Origin: an uncultured Eubacterium sp.
GTDB lineage: Bacteria > Bacillota > Clostridia > Lachnospirales > Lachnospiraceae
Direction: 5' to 3'
DNA: 43,883 nucleotides
NCBI GenBank assembly: GCA_905236225.1
Contig: CAJOPM010000045.1
Location: 1-43,883, forward strand
In this document: piece after piece, positions 7,878 to 15,338 of the stretch
Layout: each line of letters starts with the position of its first letter
Position numbering within the stretch: the first letter of the stretch is position 1
Notes under the pieces: generated by a model
Database searches by the model: none
What the model was told of the DNA's origin: nothing
Seen by the model: the letters and a program-made list of their open reading frames with translations, nothing else
Translations under genes and position numbers: made by a program

Positions 7878-9101
7878 ATGGACGAGAAGTTAATAGCTGA
7901 AAAAACAAAAGAGCTGATTAAGGCTGCAAAGAAAAAGAAAAACATTATTGAATACCAAGAAATCATGGATGCATTTAAAGATCAGCCTTTAGATGCGGAA
8001 CAGATGGAAAAGATATTAGAACAGATTGAGGGCAGTGGAGTAGATGTTCTAAGGATTTCCAATATGGATGAAGATGTTTCGGATGATATCATTCTTGCTG
8101 CGGAAAACAAAGAGGAAGATGACATATCTAAGATTGATTTATCCGTACCTGACAATGTATCTATTGAAGATCCTGTTAGGATGTATCTTAAGGAGATTGG
8201 CAAGGTACCGCTGCTTACTGCTGAGGAAGAAATTGAGCTTGCTCAGAAGATGGAAAGCGGCCTTGCGGCTTTAAAAGAATATAACGAGCTCAAAAAGAGC
8301 GAGATGCCTGATGATGAAGCTTTAATTGAAGAAAGAAAAGCGAAAGAAAAAGAACTTAAAAATATTATCGGTCAGGGTGAAGATGCTAAGAAAAAATTAG
8401 CAGAGGCAAACCTGCGCCTTGTTGTAAGTATCGCAAAAAGATACGTAGGAAGAGGAATGTTATTTTTAGACCTTATTCAGGAAGGTAATTTAGGTCTTAT
8501 TAAGGCTGTAGAAAAATTTGACTATCAGAAGGGATATAAGTTTAGTACCTATGCAACATGGTGGATAAGACAGGCGATAACAAGGGCTATAGCCGATCAG
8601 GCAAGAACTATCAGAATTCCTGTTCATATGGTTGAGACTATAAATAAATTAATTCGTATTTCAAGACAGCTTTTACAGGAACTTGGCAGAGAACCCACAC
8701 CTGAAGAAATTGCTGAAGAAATGAAGATGCCGGTTGAAAGAGTTAGAGAAATCTTAAAGATTTCACAGGAACCCGTTTCATTAGAGACGCCTATTGGCGA
8801 GGAGGAAGATTCTCACCTTGGCGATTTTATTCAAGACGAGAATGTACCGGTTCCGGCAGAGGCGGCAACATTTACACTTCTTAAAGAACAACTTGATGAA
8901 GTTTTAGGAACTCTTACTGAAAGAGAACAAAAGGTTCTTACGCTCAGATTTGGATTGGATGACGGAAGAGCCAGAACATTAGAGGAAGTTGGACGTGAAT
9001 TTAATGTTACAAGAGAACGAATAAGACAGATTGAGGCAAAAGCTTTAAGAAAACTGCGTCATCCATCGCGCAGTAGAAAGCTTAAAGATTATCTTGAGTA
9101 A
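7878..9101 (+). CDS. rpoD: Primary RNA polymerase sigma factor (sigma-A/RpoD)
   Basis: Housekeeping sigma factor of 407 residues. Visible regions: a 1.1-like N-terminus rich in Lys/Glu; region 1.2 (DPVRMYLKEIGKVPLLT); region 2 with GNLGLIKAVEKFDYQKGYKF and STYATWWIRQAITRAIADQ (core binding and -10 recognition); region 3; region 4 with the -35 helix-turn-helix (TLEEVGREFNVTRERIRQIE). The start follows AGAAAGGA at 7859-7866. The -10/-35 pairs found across this window fit its expected specificity. Its stop abuts the trmK start region, so the two are likely coupled. Confidence 0.97.
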   Translation: MDEKLIAEKTKELIKAAKKKKNIIEYQEIMDAFKDQPLDAEQMEKILEQIEGSGVDVLRISNMDEDVSDDIILAAENKEEDDISKIDLSVPDNVSIEDPVRMYLKEIGKVPLLTAEEEIELAQKMESGLAALKEYNELKKSEMPDDEALIEERKAKEKELKNIIGQGEDAKKKLAEANLRLVVSIAKRYVGRGMLFLDLIQEGNLGLIKAVEKFDYQKGYKFSTYATWWIRQAITRAIADQARTIRIPVHMVETINKLIRISRQLLQELGREPTPEEIAEEMKMPVERVREILKISQEPVSLETPIGEEEDSHLGDFIQDENVPVPAEAATFTLLKEQLDEVLGTLTEREQKVLTLRFGLDDGRARTLEEVGREFNVTRERIRQIEAKALRKLRHPSRSRKLKDYLE

Positions 9102-9102
9102 A

Positions 9103-9819
9103 ATGAAACTCTCAGAACGTCTCTTAAATGTTGCAAGTCTTGTTTCGTCAGACGGTATATTAGCTGATATTGGAACAGATCACGGATATATACCCATATA
9201 TTTGGTTCAACAAGGTAAAATTAGGGGCGCCATAGCATCAGATGTTAATATGGGGCCCTTAAATCGTGCTTTAGAAAATGTTAAATTATATAATTTGCAG
9301 GAATATATCTCGTTAAGGCTTTCCAATGGGCTTGAAAAATACAGTTTGGGTGAGGTTTCGAGCATTGTCATGGCAGGCATGGGCGCAGATCTTATGATGG
9401 ATATTATAAAAAGGGGCGAAGATATATGCCATGAAGTTTCAGAGATTATCTTGCAGCCACAGTCTAATGCAGCACAATTTAGATTGTTCCTCACAAATGA
9501 AGGATATAAGATAACAGATGAAAAGATAGTCCTTGAAGATGGCAAATATTATCCCATGATGAGAGTTTACTTCAAAGGAATACCCTCAACGATTAAACAT
9601 GAACTTAGCGAAGATGAATATTTTGGTAAGCTGCTTCTTGATAGAAAAGATCATATTCTAAAAGATTATTTGATGAAAGAAATTATAATAAACGATAATA
9701 TTACCAATAAACTTAAAGCAAACCTTAACACTAAAAACAGTGCATCTAAATCCAGATATGAAGAAGTTACTAAGTATCGTAACTTTATTGATAAAGCACT
9801 CGCACGATTTGAGGAATGA
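9103..9819 (+). CDS. trmK: tRNA (adenine(22)-N1)-methyltransferase
   Basis: SAM-dependent methyltransferase of the TrmK family, which makes m1A22 in tRNAs. The 238 residues begin with MKLSERL, the usual start of the family, followed by the SAM-binding motif ADIGTDHGYIPIYL and IVMAGMGADLM. An in-frame TTG at 9094 would add three residues and overlap rpoD; no clear ribosome binding site favours either, and translation is probably coupled to rpoD termination. A conserved rpoD-trmK order is familiar in Firmicutes. The kinase gene follows 3 nt downstream. Confidence 0.92.
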   Translation: MKLSERLLNVASLVSSDGILADIGTDHGYIPIYLVQQGKIRGAIASDVNMGPLNRALENVKLYNLQEYISLRLSNGLEKYSLGEVSSIVMAGMGADLMMDIIKRGEDICHEVSEIILQPQSNAAQFRLFLTNEGYKITDEKIVLEDGKYYPMMRVYFKGIPSTIKHELSEDEYFGKLLLDRKDHILKDYLMKEIIINDNITNKLKANLNTKNSASKSRYEEVTKYRNFIDKALARFEE

Positions 9820-9822
9820 TAT

Positions 9823-11475
9823 ATGGCGGTTAAATTAAATATTAATTCAGTTACAAAAGAATATGATGAAGAAACCACTTATCTTGAGATAGCAAATGAA
9901 TATCAAAAGGACTACAAAGATGATATTGTTTTGGTTCTAAGCGATAACAAGCTTAGAGAATTGGATAAAAAGGTTGAGCAATGTGATAACCTTAAATTTA
10001 TCACTACAGCTGATCCTGCTGGAAGAAGCGCTTATAGACGCAGTATGAGTATGCTTCTTCAAAAAGCTATAGACAACCTTTACAAAGAAAAAAAACTTAC
10101 AGTAAGGGTGTGTCACAGCATATCGCAAGGATATTTTTTTAGAATTGATGGAATGAAACAAATAGATAAAAGTTTCTTGCTTTCAATTAAACTCGAGATG
10201 CTTAGATTAAGCGATGAAAACATTCCTATTGTCAAAAAAGAATGGCACACTGATAAAGCCAGAAAAATGTATAGGAAATGGGGAATGTATAACAGGGAGC
10301 TTATCTTAAAATACCGTTCAAGCTCTCAAATGAATGTATATGAAATAGACGGATATTGCGATTATTATTATGGGTATATGGTGCCAAATACCGGATATCT
10401 TAAATATTTCGATTTGGACTTGTATGAAGATGGATTTGTGCTATTGTTTCCTAACGAGAACACCAAGCTTACAGCAGAATTTAAGCCGTCTAATAAGATA
10501 TTTAAAGTATTAGATGAAGCATCAAATTGGGGATCGATGCTTAATTCAGGCACGATAGGTGCTTTTAACGAAGCTCTAACCAACGGCCTTGGACGTGAAT
10601 TAGTGCTTGTGCAAGAAGCGCTTATGGAAAAGAAAATAGGCGAAATTGCTGAGAAGATATGCAGTGATAAAAATAAAAAGTTCGTTATGGTTGCAGGACC
10701 ATCCTCGTCCGGCAAGACCACATTTGCCAACAGGCTTTGCATACAGCTATTGGCACATGGCGCATTTCCGCACCTGATAAGTCTTGATGATTTTTACAAA
10801 GACAGAGATCAGGCACCTATAGGTCCCGACAATCTGCCGGATTTTGAGTGCTTAGAGGCGCTTAATGTAGAATTGTTCGAGGAAGATATGAACAAACTTT
10901 TAAACCATGAAGAAATAAATTTGCCAAAATTTAACTTTGTTAACGGAAGAAGTGAAGACAGTGGCAAAAAAATAAAACTTCAAGGTAATGATGTGCTTGT
11001 TATTGAGGGGATTCACGGGCTTAATGAAAAACTTTGTAAGACCATCCCGAAAGAGAACATATTTAGAATATATATAAGTGCTTTAACACAGCTTAATATT
11101 GATGAGCATAATTTACTTTCAACAACAGATGGAAGACTATTAAGAAGAATAGTCAGAGACGCAAGAACCAGAGGAACTGATGCAAAAAGTACAATCAGAA
11201 GTTGGGGATCTGTAAGACGAGGAGAAGAAAAGCATATCTTTCCTTTCCAGGATAAAGCGGATGTGATGTTTAACTCAGCGCTTATATATGAGCTTTCTGT
11301 CTTAAAGCCTTTTGCACAACCGCAACTTTATGCAATCGATAGATCTGAAAGGGAGTATGTGGAGGCTAAAAGGCTTTTAAAACTTATGGATTATGTATTG
11401 CCTATGCCTTCTGAAGGAATTAATTACAATTCAATTATCAGAGAATTTATAGGCGGCAGTGTCTTTAACGTATAG
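9823..11475 (+). CDS. Nucleoside (uridine-type) kinase with ThrRS-like N-terminal domains
   Basis: Two-part protein of 550 residues. Residues about 1-60 look like a TGS domain and about 60-220 resemble the second additional/editing domain of threonyl-tRNA synthetase. Residues about 285-550 are a P-loop phosphoribulokinase/uridine kinase domain with Walker A GPSSSGKTT (292-300), SLDDFYKDR and VIEGIHGLNE. This fusion is known in Firmicutes as a nucleoside kinase of the uridine kinase class; why it carries ThrRS-like domains is not established. GAGGA at 9811-9815 supports the start. It follows trmK by 3 nt and ends just before rnpB. Confidence 0.9.
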   Translation: MAVKLNINSVTKEYDEETTYLEIANEYQKDYKDDIVLVLSDNKLRELDKKVEQCDNLKFITTADPAGRSAYRRSMSMLLQKAIDNLYKEKKLTVRVCHSISQGYFFRIDGMKQIDKSFLLSIKLEMLRLSDENIPIVKKEWHTDKARKMYRKWGMYNRELILKYRSSSQMNVYEIDGYCDYYYGYMVPNTGYLKYFDLDLYEDGFVLLFPNENTKLTAEFKPSNKIFKVLDEASNWGSMLNSGTIGAFNEALTNGLGRELVLVQEALMEKKIGEIAEKICSDKNKKFVMVAGPSSSGKTTFANRLCIQLLAHGAFPHLISLDDFYKDRDQAPIGPDNLPDFECLEALNVELFEEDMNKLLNHEEINLPKFNFVNGRSEDSGKKIKLQGNDVLVIEGIHGLNEKLCKTIPKENIFRIYISALTQLNIDEHNLLSTTDGRLLRRIVRDARTRGTDAKSTIRSWGSVRRGEEKHIFPFQDKADVMFNSALIYELSVLKPFAQPQLYAIDRSEREYVEAKRLLKLMDYVLPMPSEGINYNSIIREFIGGSVFNV

Positions 11476-11498
11476 GAAGCGATTAATTGTTGATATTT

Positions 11499-11839
11499 AA
11501 GAGTGGGACAGACGATCGCGGCTGCATCTTATGATACAGACGAGGAAAGTCCGGGCTTCATAGGGCAAGGATGCCGGATAACGTCCGGTGGAGGTGACTC
11601 CAAGGCCAGTGCAACAGAAAAGTGTACCGCCATCTTTAGATGGTAAGGGTGGAACGGCAGTGTAAGAGACTACCGGCCCTCCGGTGACGAAGGGCGCATT
11701 GTAAACCCCATCCGAAGCAAGACCGAATAAAGCGTTTACGTGGCCCGCCAGCTTTAGGTAGGTCGCTTGAGATAATCGGCAACGATTATCCTAGATAGAT
11801 GATCGTCAGATACATAACCCGGCTTATAGTCCCGCTCTT
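11499..11839 (+). ncRNA. rnpB: RNase P RNA (bacterial type A-like)
   Basis: The catalytic RNA that trims tRNA 5' leaders. P1 is formed by aagagtggga (11499-11508) and tcccgctctt (11830-11839), with one G-U pair. Conserved blocks are present: gaggaaagtccgggc near 11540, acagaaa near 11615, taagagactaccgg near 11662, and the 3' motif aacccggcttatag. Length of about 341 nt is usual. Boundaries rest on P1 pairing. Confidence 0.96.
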
Positions 11840-11882
11840 AATAATAAATAACGGCTAAATGAGATATACGCTCCGCGAGGAT

Positions 11883-11947
11883 GCGCAGGGATTTGCGTCA
11901 GCTAAAGCTGACGCAAATCCCGCGCCAAGTCTCGCGAGCGAGACTTG
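11883..11947. repeat. Tandem perfect hairpins between rnpB and next gene
   Basis: The first palindrome is a 16-bp perfect stem (11888-11903 with 11906-11921), extended by gcgc/gcgc pairs (11883-11886, 11922-11925) across a single bulged A. A second 10-bp stem (11926-11935 with 11938-11947) follows at once. There is no U-tract after either, so a simple intrinsic terminator is not supported. They end four bases before the AGAGG ribosome binding site of the next gene. Possible roles: palindromic repeat unit, processing site, or leader structure. Confidence 0.65.
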
Positions 11948-11961
11948 AATAGAGGTTAGCT

Positions 11962-12357
11962 ATGAGAGAAAAAATACAAAGATTTATGCAAGGAAGATAT
12001 GGCGGACAAGATGAACTTAATAAGTTTTTGCTTATAATAACTGTAGTCCTTTTTGTCTTGTCTTTATTTACTGTAAGGTTTTTCTATATTGTTGCTGTAA
12101 TTTTACTGATTTTTAGTTACTACAGAATGTTTTCGAGAAATATTTCCCAAAGATATGCGGAGAACCAAAAATTTTTATTTTTAAAAAATAAGATATTTTC
12201 AAAATTCAGGAAATATAAATCTATGGCAAGTCAAAGCAAAGAATATAGATTTTATAAATGCCCGGCATGTCATCAAACAGTCAGAGTTCCAAGAGGGAAA
12301 GGGCGTATTATGATCAAGTGTCCGCGTTGTACAAATGAGTTTATCAAAAGGACCTAA
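11962..12357 (+). CDS. Two-TM zinc-ribbon membrane protein
   Basis: A 131-residue protein with two adjacent hydrophobic segments (about residues 21-37 and 40-54), a basic linker and a C-terminal zinc ribbon formed by Cys100-x2-Cys103 and Cys120-x2-Cys123. It is therefore probably a membrane-anchored protein with a cytoplasmic zinc ribbon. Function unknown. AGAGG at 11951-11955 precedes the ATG. It heads a run with the DUF5685 and DnaJ-domain proteins, a grouping I recall from other Lachnospiraceae, which hints at a common role in membrane protein handling (inference only). Confidence 0.8.
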   Translation: MREKIQRFMQGRYGGQDELNKFLLIITVVLFVLSLFTVRFFYIVAVILLIFSYYRMFSRNISQRYAENQKFLFLKNKIFSKFRKYKSMASQSKEYRFYKCPACHQTVRVPRGKGRIMIKCPRCTNEFIKRT

Positions 12358-12407
12358 GAGTAGTGCATTTAAGATGCTGATTATTGTTTGCTTAACAGAA
12401 GGTAAAT

Positions 12408-13247
12408 ATGTTTGGATATATAAATGTCGATGAAGCCCAGCTTAATGATGATTCTAAAGAACATTACAAAGCGTTTTATTGTGGCCTGTGTGATGTTCTA
12501 CGAAGAAACTGCGGCATTAAGGGGCGAATGCTTGTTAATTTTGATATGACATTTTTGATCATATTGCTTAGTGGTTTATACGAACTAAATAATGATGAGA
12601 TTATGTATCATTGCCCTATTCATCCGGCTAAAAAAAGAAAGATATGGGTAAATGATGCGACGAATTATGCTGCAGATATGAATGTTTTGTTTGCATATCA
12701 AAATTTTAAAGACGATTATAAAGACAACAGGTCTTATTCTAGGCATATGCTTACCAGGATATTTGACAAAGATTATGAAAGGATCAGGTCAAAGTATAAA
12801 AGGCAAAGTAAGGCAATAGAAGATTATATTGATAAACTTGATAAAGCAGAAAGCAACAATGAAACAAATATAGATTACATATCATCGTTTACGGCCGATA
12901 TGCTCTCAGAGATATTTGTCTATAGACAGGACGATATCTGGGCAAAAGACCTTAAAATTATGGGGTATTATATGGGAAAATTCATTTACCTTATGGATGC
13001 CTTTGATGATGTGGAAAAAGATATAAAAAACAACGATTTTAATCCCTTGATTAATCTGTTTAATGAGAATAAAAAAGACTTTGATATGCTGTGCAGATTG
13101 ATGCTTTCAAGTATGATGAGTGAGTGCTCTAAAGCGTTTGAAAGATTGCCTATTTTAATGTATGTCGATATTCTCAGAAATATATTATATTGTGGTGTGT
13201 GGTCCAGGTTTAAAATAAGAACCAATAAAAGAAAAGGGGAAATTTAA
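12408..13247 (+). CDS. DUF5685 family protein
   Basis: A 279-residue protein beginning MFGYINVDEAQL, with the conserved YCGLC motif (Cys25, Cys28), FDMTFLIILLSGLYE and a C-terminal region with DAFDDVEKDIKNNDFNPL, all of which fit the DUF5685 family as I know it. The paired cysteines plus a later Cys/His suggest metal binding. The alpha-helical C-terminal part with an Asp-rich DAFDDVEKD recalls polyprenyl-processing folds, but this is only a resemblance. The function is unknown. GAAGG precedes the ATG by about 5 nt. The DnaJ-domain gene starts 2 nt after the stop, so the two are almost certainly coexpressed. Confidence 0.82.
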   Translation: MFGYINVDEAQLNDDSKEHYKAFYCGLCDVLRRNCGIKGRMLVNFDMTFLIILLSGLYELNNDEIMYHCPIHPAKKRKIWVNDATNYAADMNVLFAYQNFKDDYKDNRSYSRHMLTRIFDKDYERIRSKYKRQSKAIEDYIDKLDKAESNNETNIDYISSFTADMLSEIFVYRQDDIWAKDLKIMGYYMGKFIYLMDAFDDVEKDIKNNDFNPLINLFNENKKDFDMLCRLMLSSMMSECSKAFERLPILMYVDILRNILYCGVWSRFKIRTNKRKGEI

Positions 13248-13249
13248 TA

Positions 13250-13894
13250 ATGATTAATCCCTATAGTGTTTTAGGCGTATCATCGAGTGCTACAGATGAT
13301 GAAATAAAAAAAGCATACAGAAAACTTTCCAGGAAATATCATCCTGATGCAAATGTTAATAATCCTAATAAAAAACAGGCTGAAGAAAAATTCAAAGAAG
13401 TTCAGCAAGCTTATGATCAAATAATGAAAGAAAGACAAGCAGGATACAGTTATAACTACAGTGATTCTCAAAGCTTTCATTCATCCGGTACGTATAGCGG
13501 GGCAAATAACGGCGCTTATCAGCAGTACTATACTAAATACCGAGCAGCTGCCAATTATATAAATAATCGATATTTTGAGCAGGCATTAAGAACTCTTGAA
13601 GAAATACCTTTTTCGGCAAGAATGGGCGAATGGTATTATTATAGTGCGGCAGCACATGCGGGATTGGGCAATACTGCTAATGCAATTCAATTTGCAAAAA
13701 GAGCCATCGAATTAGATCCTGATAATGTTCAGTACCGGCAACTATATAATCAGTTGCAGATGGGGGCGCAGTGGTATACGCAAATGGGTAATGGTTATGG
13801 ATTTGAGAATCCCTTTGGCTCAACAATGGGTAAGGTATGTGCAACAATAGCGGCAATTAATTTGTTATGGATGTGTTGTTTAAGGCCTTGCTAA
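13250..13894 (+). CDS. DnaJ-domain protein with TPR-like region
   Basis: A 214-residue J-domain protein. Residues 2-62 form the J domain with the HPD motif (KYHPDAN) that stimulates Hsp70 ATPase activity. A Ser/Tyr/Gly-rich linker follows, then a TPR-like helical pair (YINNRYFEQALRTLEEI and AGLGNTANAIQFAKRAIELD), and a hydrophobic Cys-rich C-terminus (LLWMCCLRPC) that may be a membrane anchor or lipid-modified tail. It lacks the Gly/Phe and zinc-finger domains of true DnaJ, so it is a specialised co-chaperone. It follows the DUF5685 gene by 2 nt, implying a joint function. Confidence 0.9.
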   Translation: MINPYSVLGVSSSATDDEIKKAYRKLSRKYHPDANVNNPNKKQAEEKFKEVQQAYDQIMKERQAGYSYNYSDSQSFHSSGTYSGANNGAYQQYYTKYRAAANYINNRYFEQALRTLEEIPFSARMGEWYYYSAAAHAGLGNTANAIQFAKRAIELDPDNVQYRQLYNQLQMGAQWYTQMGNGYGFENPFGSTMGKVCATIAAINLLWMCCLRPC

Positions 13895-13906
13895 GATGTT
13901 GGGAAA

Positions 13907-13935
13907 TTGACATTATCTATCTGATGTGAGAAAAT
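13907..13935 (+). promoter_or_regulatory. Possible promoter for the ATPase/topB pair
   Basis: TTGACA (13907-13912), a 17-nt spacer and GAAAAT (13930-13935). The -35 is perfect and the -10 weak. It lies in the 83-nt gap before the TTG start at 13978. Confidence 0.4.
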
Positions 13936-13977
13936 TAAAAAAAGATATAACATTTGTTATAAGGTGGGATAATTAGT

Positions 13978-15327
13978 TTGAATAGTAAGAACAGTGAAAT
14001 TAAAACACTTGATAAATTATATAATAAATCTCACAGCCCGATAGCTGTTTTGTATGGCAGAAAAGGTGTAGGAAAGAATGAGATAGTTAAGCAGTTTGCT
14101 ACCGGCAAGAAGTGCATCAGCTATATTTCAAGAAACGCATCTTGCAAATTACAGCTTGAATTTTTCGCTCAAGAGCTTGGCATAGATATTAGCGAAAAAG
14201 ATGATTGTGATTTTGAGTCGATAATAGAGGGAGTACTTGATAATTCCGACGATAAAACTCTTATTATAATTAATGAATTTGAACTGATTTTTAAAAAAGA
14301 TGATACTTTTTTTAATCAACTTATCGATTTAAACGATAGATTTAATCTGATGATAGTTCTTACATGTTCTGAAATCCCATGGATTAATAAAGAATTTATC
14401 GAATGTATCAACAATAATAAATATAAAGACAAAGTTTATCTTGAAAAGATAGAAGAATGGAGCTTTTTAGATACAGTAAGAGCGTTTGAGGATTATTCGA
14501 TAGAAGAACTTGTTAAACTTTACGGAGTGTTCGGCGGGGTAAACAGGTATCTTTCTTATATTGACCAGTCATCTTCGGTTGAGGATAATATCAAAAAGCT
14601 GGTGCTTAATAAAAAAGGTTCATTATATGATGAAGCAGAGAAATTTCTCTCTTCTGAACTAAGGGAAATTTCTGTATATAATACAATTTTGTATGCTATT
14701 GCATCGGGAAATACCAAGCTTAATGAATTATACAAAAGTACAGGTTTTTCAAGAGCAAAGATAAGCGTATATCTTAAAAATCTTGCGGCATTTGATGTGG
14801 TAGAGAAAATTGAATCCTTTGATACAGGCGGATGGCAAAATGCCAAAAAAGGTGTATATGCAATCAAGAATAATTTTATAGATTTTTGGTTTAGATTTAT
14901 TTATCCTAATTTGAACGACCTTGATAGATTGACCGGCGATGAATTTTACGCAAAACATATAGAAAACAAACTAGATATTTATTTGGATAGATATTTCATT
15001 AAAATATGCAGAGAATATCTAATGCTTATGAACTATAGTAATGAACTGCCTCTTGAGATTAAAAATATCGGCACGTGGCAGGGAAAGAGCGGAAGTATTG
15101 ATATTGTTGCTCAAAATGATATACGTGAGCAGCTTGTCGCTAAATGTTTCTGGAAGGAAGATATAGTTACGGATGAAGATTTTAAGAAGCTTCTTGAAGC
15201 TGCGAACAAAGCTAAGATTAAGCCTAAGTATTATTATATTTTTGCATCCGGAAGTTTTAATGAGAAATTAAAGGCACTTGAAAGCCAACTTAGTAGTGTG
15301 GTGCTTATAGATATTGGTTCACTGTAA
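13978..15327 (+). CDS. ATPase/DUF234-like protein with degenerate P-loop
   Basis: A 449-residue protein with the layout of archaeal-type ATPase_2 + DUF234 proteins: N-terminal P-loop region, central winged helix (about residues 235-280) and C-terminal nuclease-like domain. Key motifs are altered. Walker A reads GRKGVGKN (27-34), with Asn in place of Ser/Thr. The Walker B end reads INEF (98-101), with Asn99 in place of Asp. The C-terminal ECKW-type motif reads KCFW. I recall a Lachnospiraceae branch of this family with similar C-terminal changes, so the loss may be branch-wide. It may therefore be a DNA- or partner-binding protein rather than an active enzyme. A TTG start at 13978 follows AAGGTGGG at 13961-13968. 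topB starts 11 nt downstream. Confidence 0.75.
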   Translation: MNSKNSEIKTLDKLYNKSHSPIAVLYGRKGVGKNEIVKQFATGKKCISYISRNASCKLQLEFFAQELGIDISEKDDCDFESIIEGVLDNSDDKTLIIINEFELIFKKDDTFFNQLIDLNDRFNLMIVLTCSEIPWINKEFIECINNNKYKDKVYLEKIEEWSFLDTVRAFEDYSIEELVKLYGVFGGVNRYLSYIDQSSSVEDNIKKLVLNKKGSLYDEAEKFLSSELREISVYNTILYAIASGNTKLNELYKSTGFSRAKISVYLKNLAAFDVVEKIESFDTGGWQNAKKGVYAIKNNFIDFWFRFIYPNLNDLDRLTGDEFYAKHIENKLDIYLDRYFIKICREYLMLMNYSNELPLEIKNIGTWQGKSGSIDIVAQNDIREQLVAKCFWKEDIVTDEDFKKLLEAANKAKIKPKYYYIFASGSFNEKLKALESQLSSVVLIDIGSL

Positions 15328-15338
15328 GGAGATTATAT

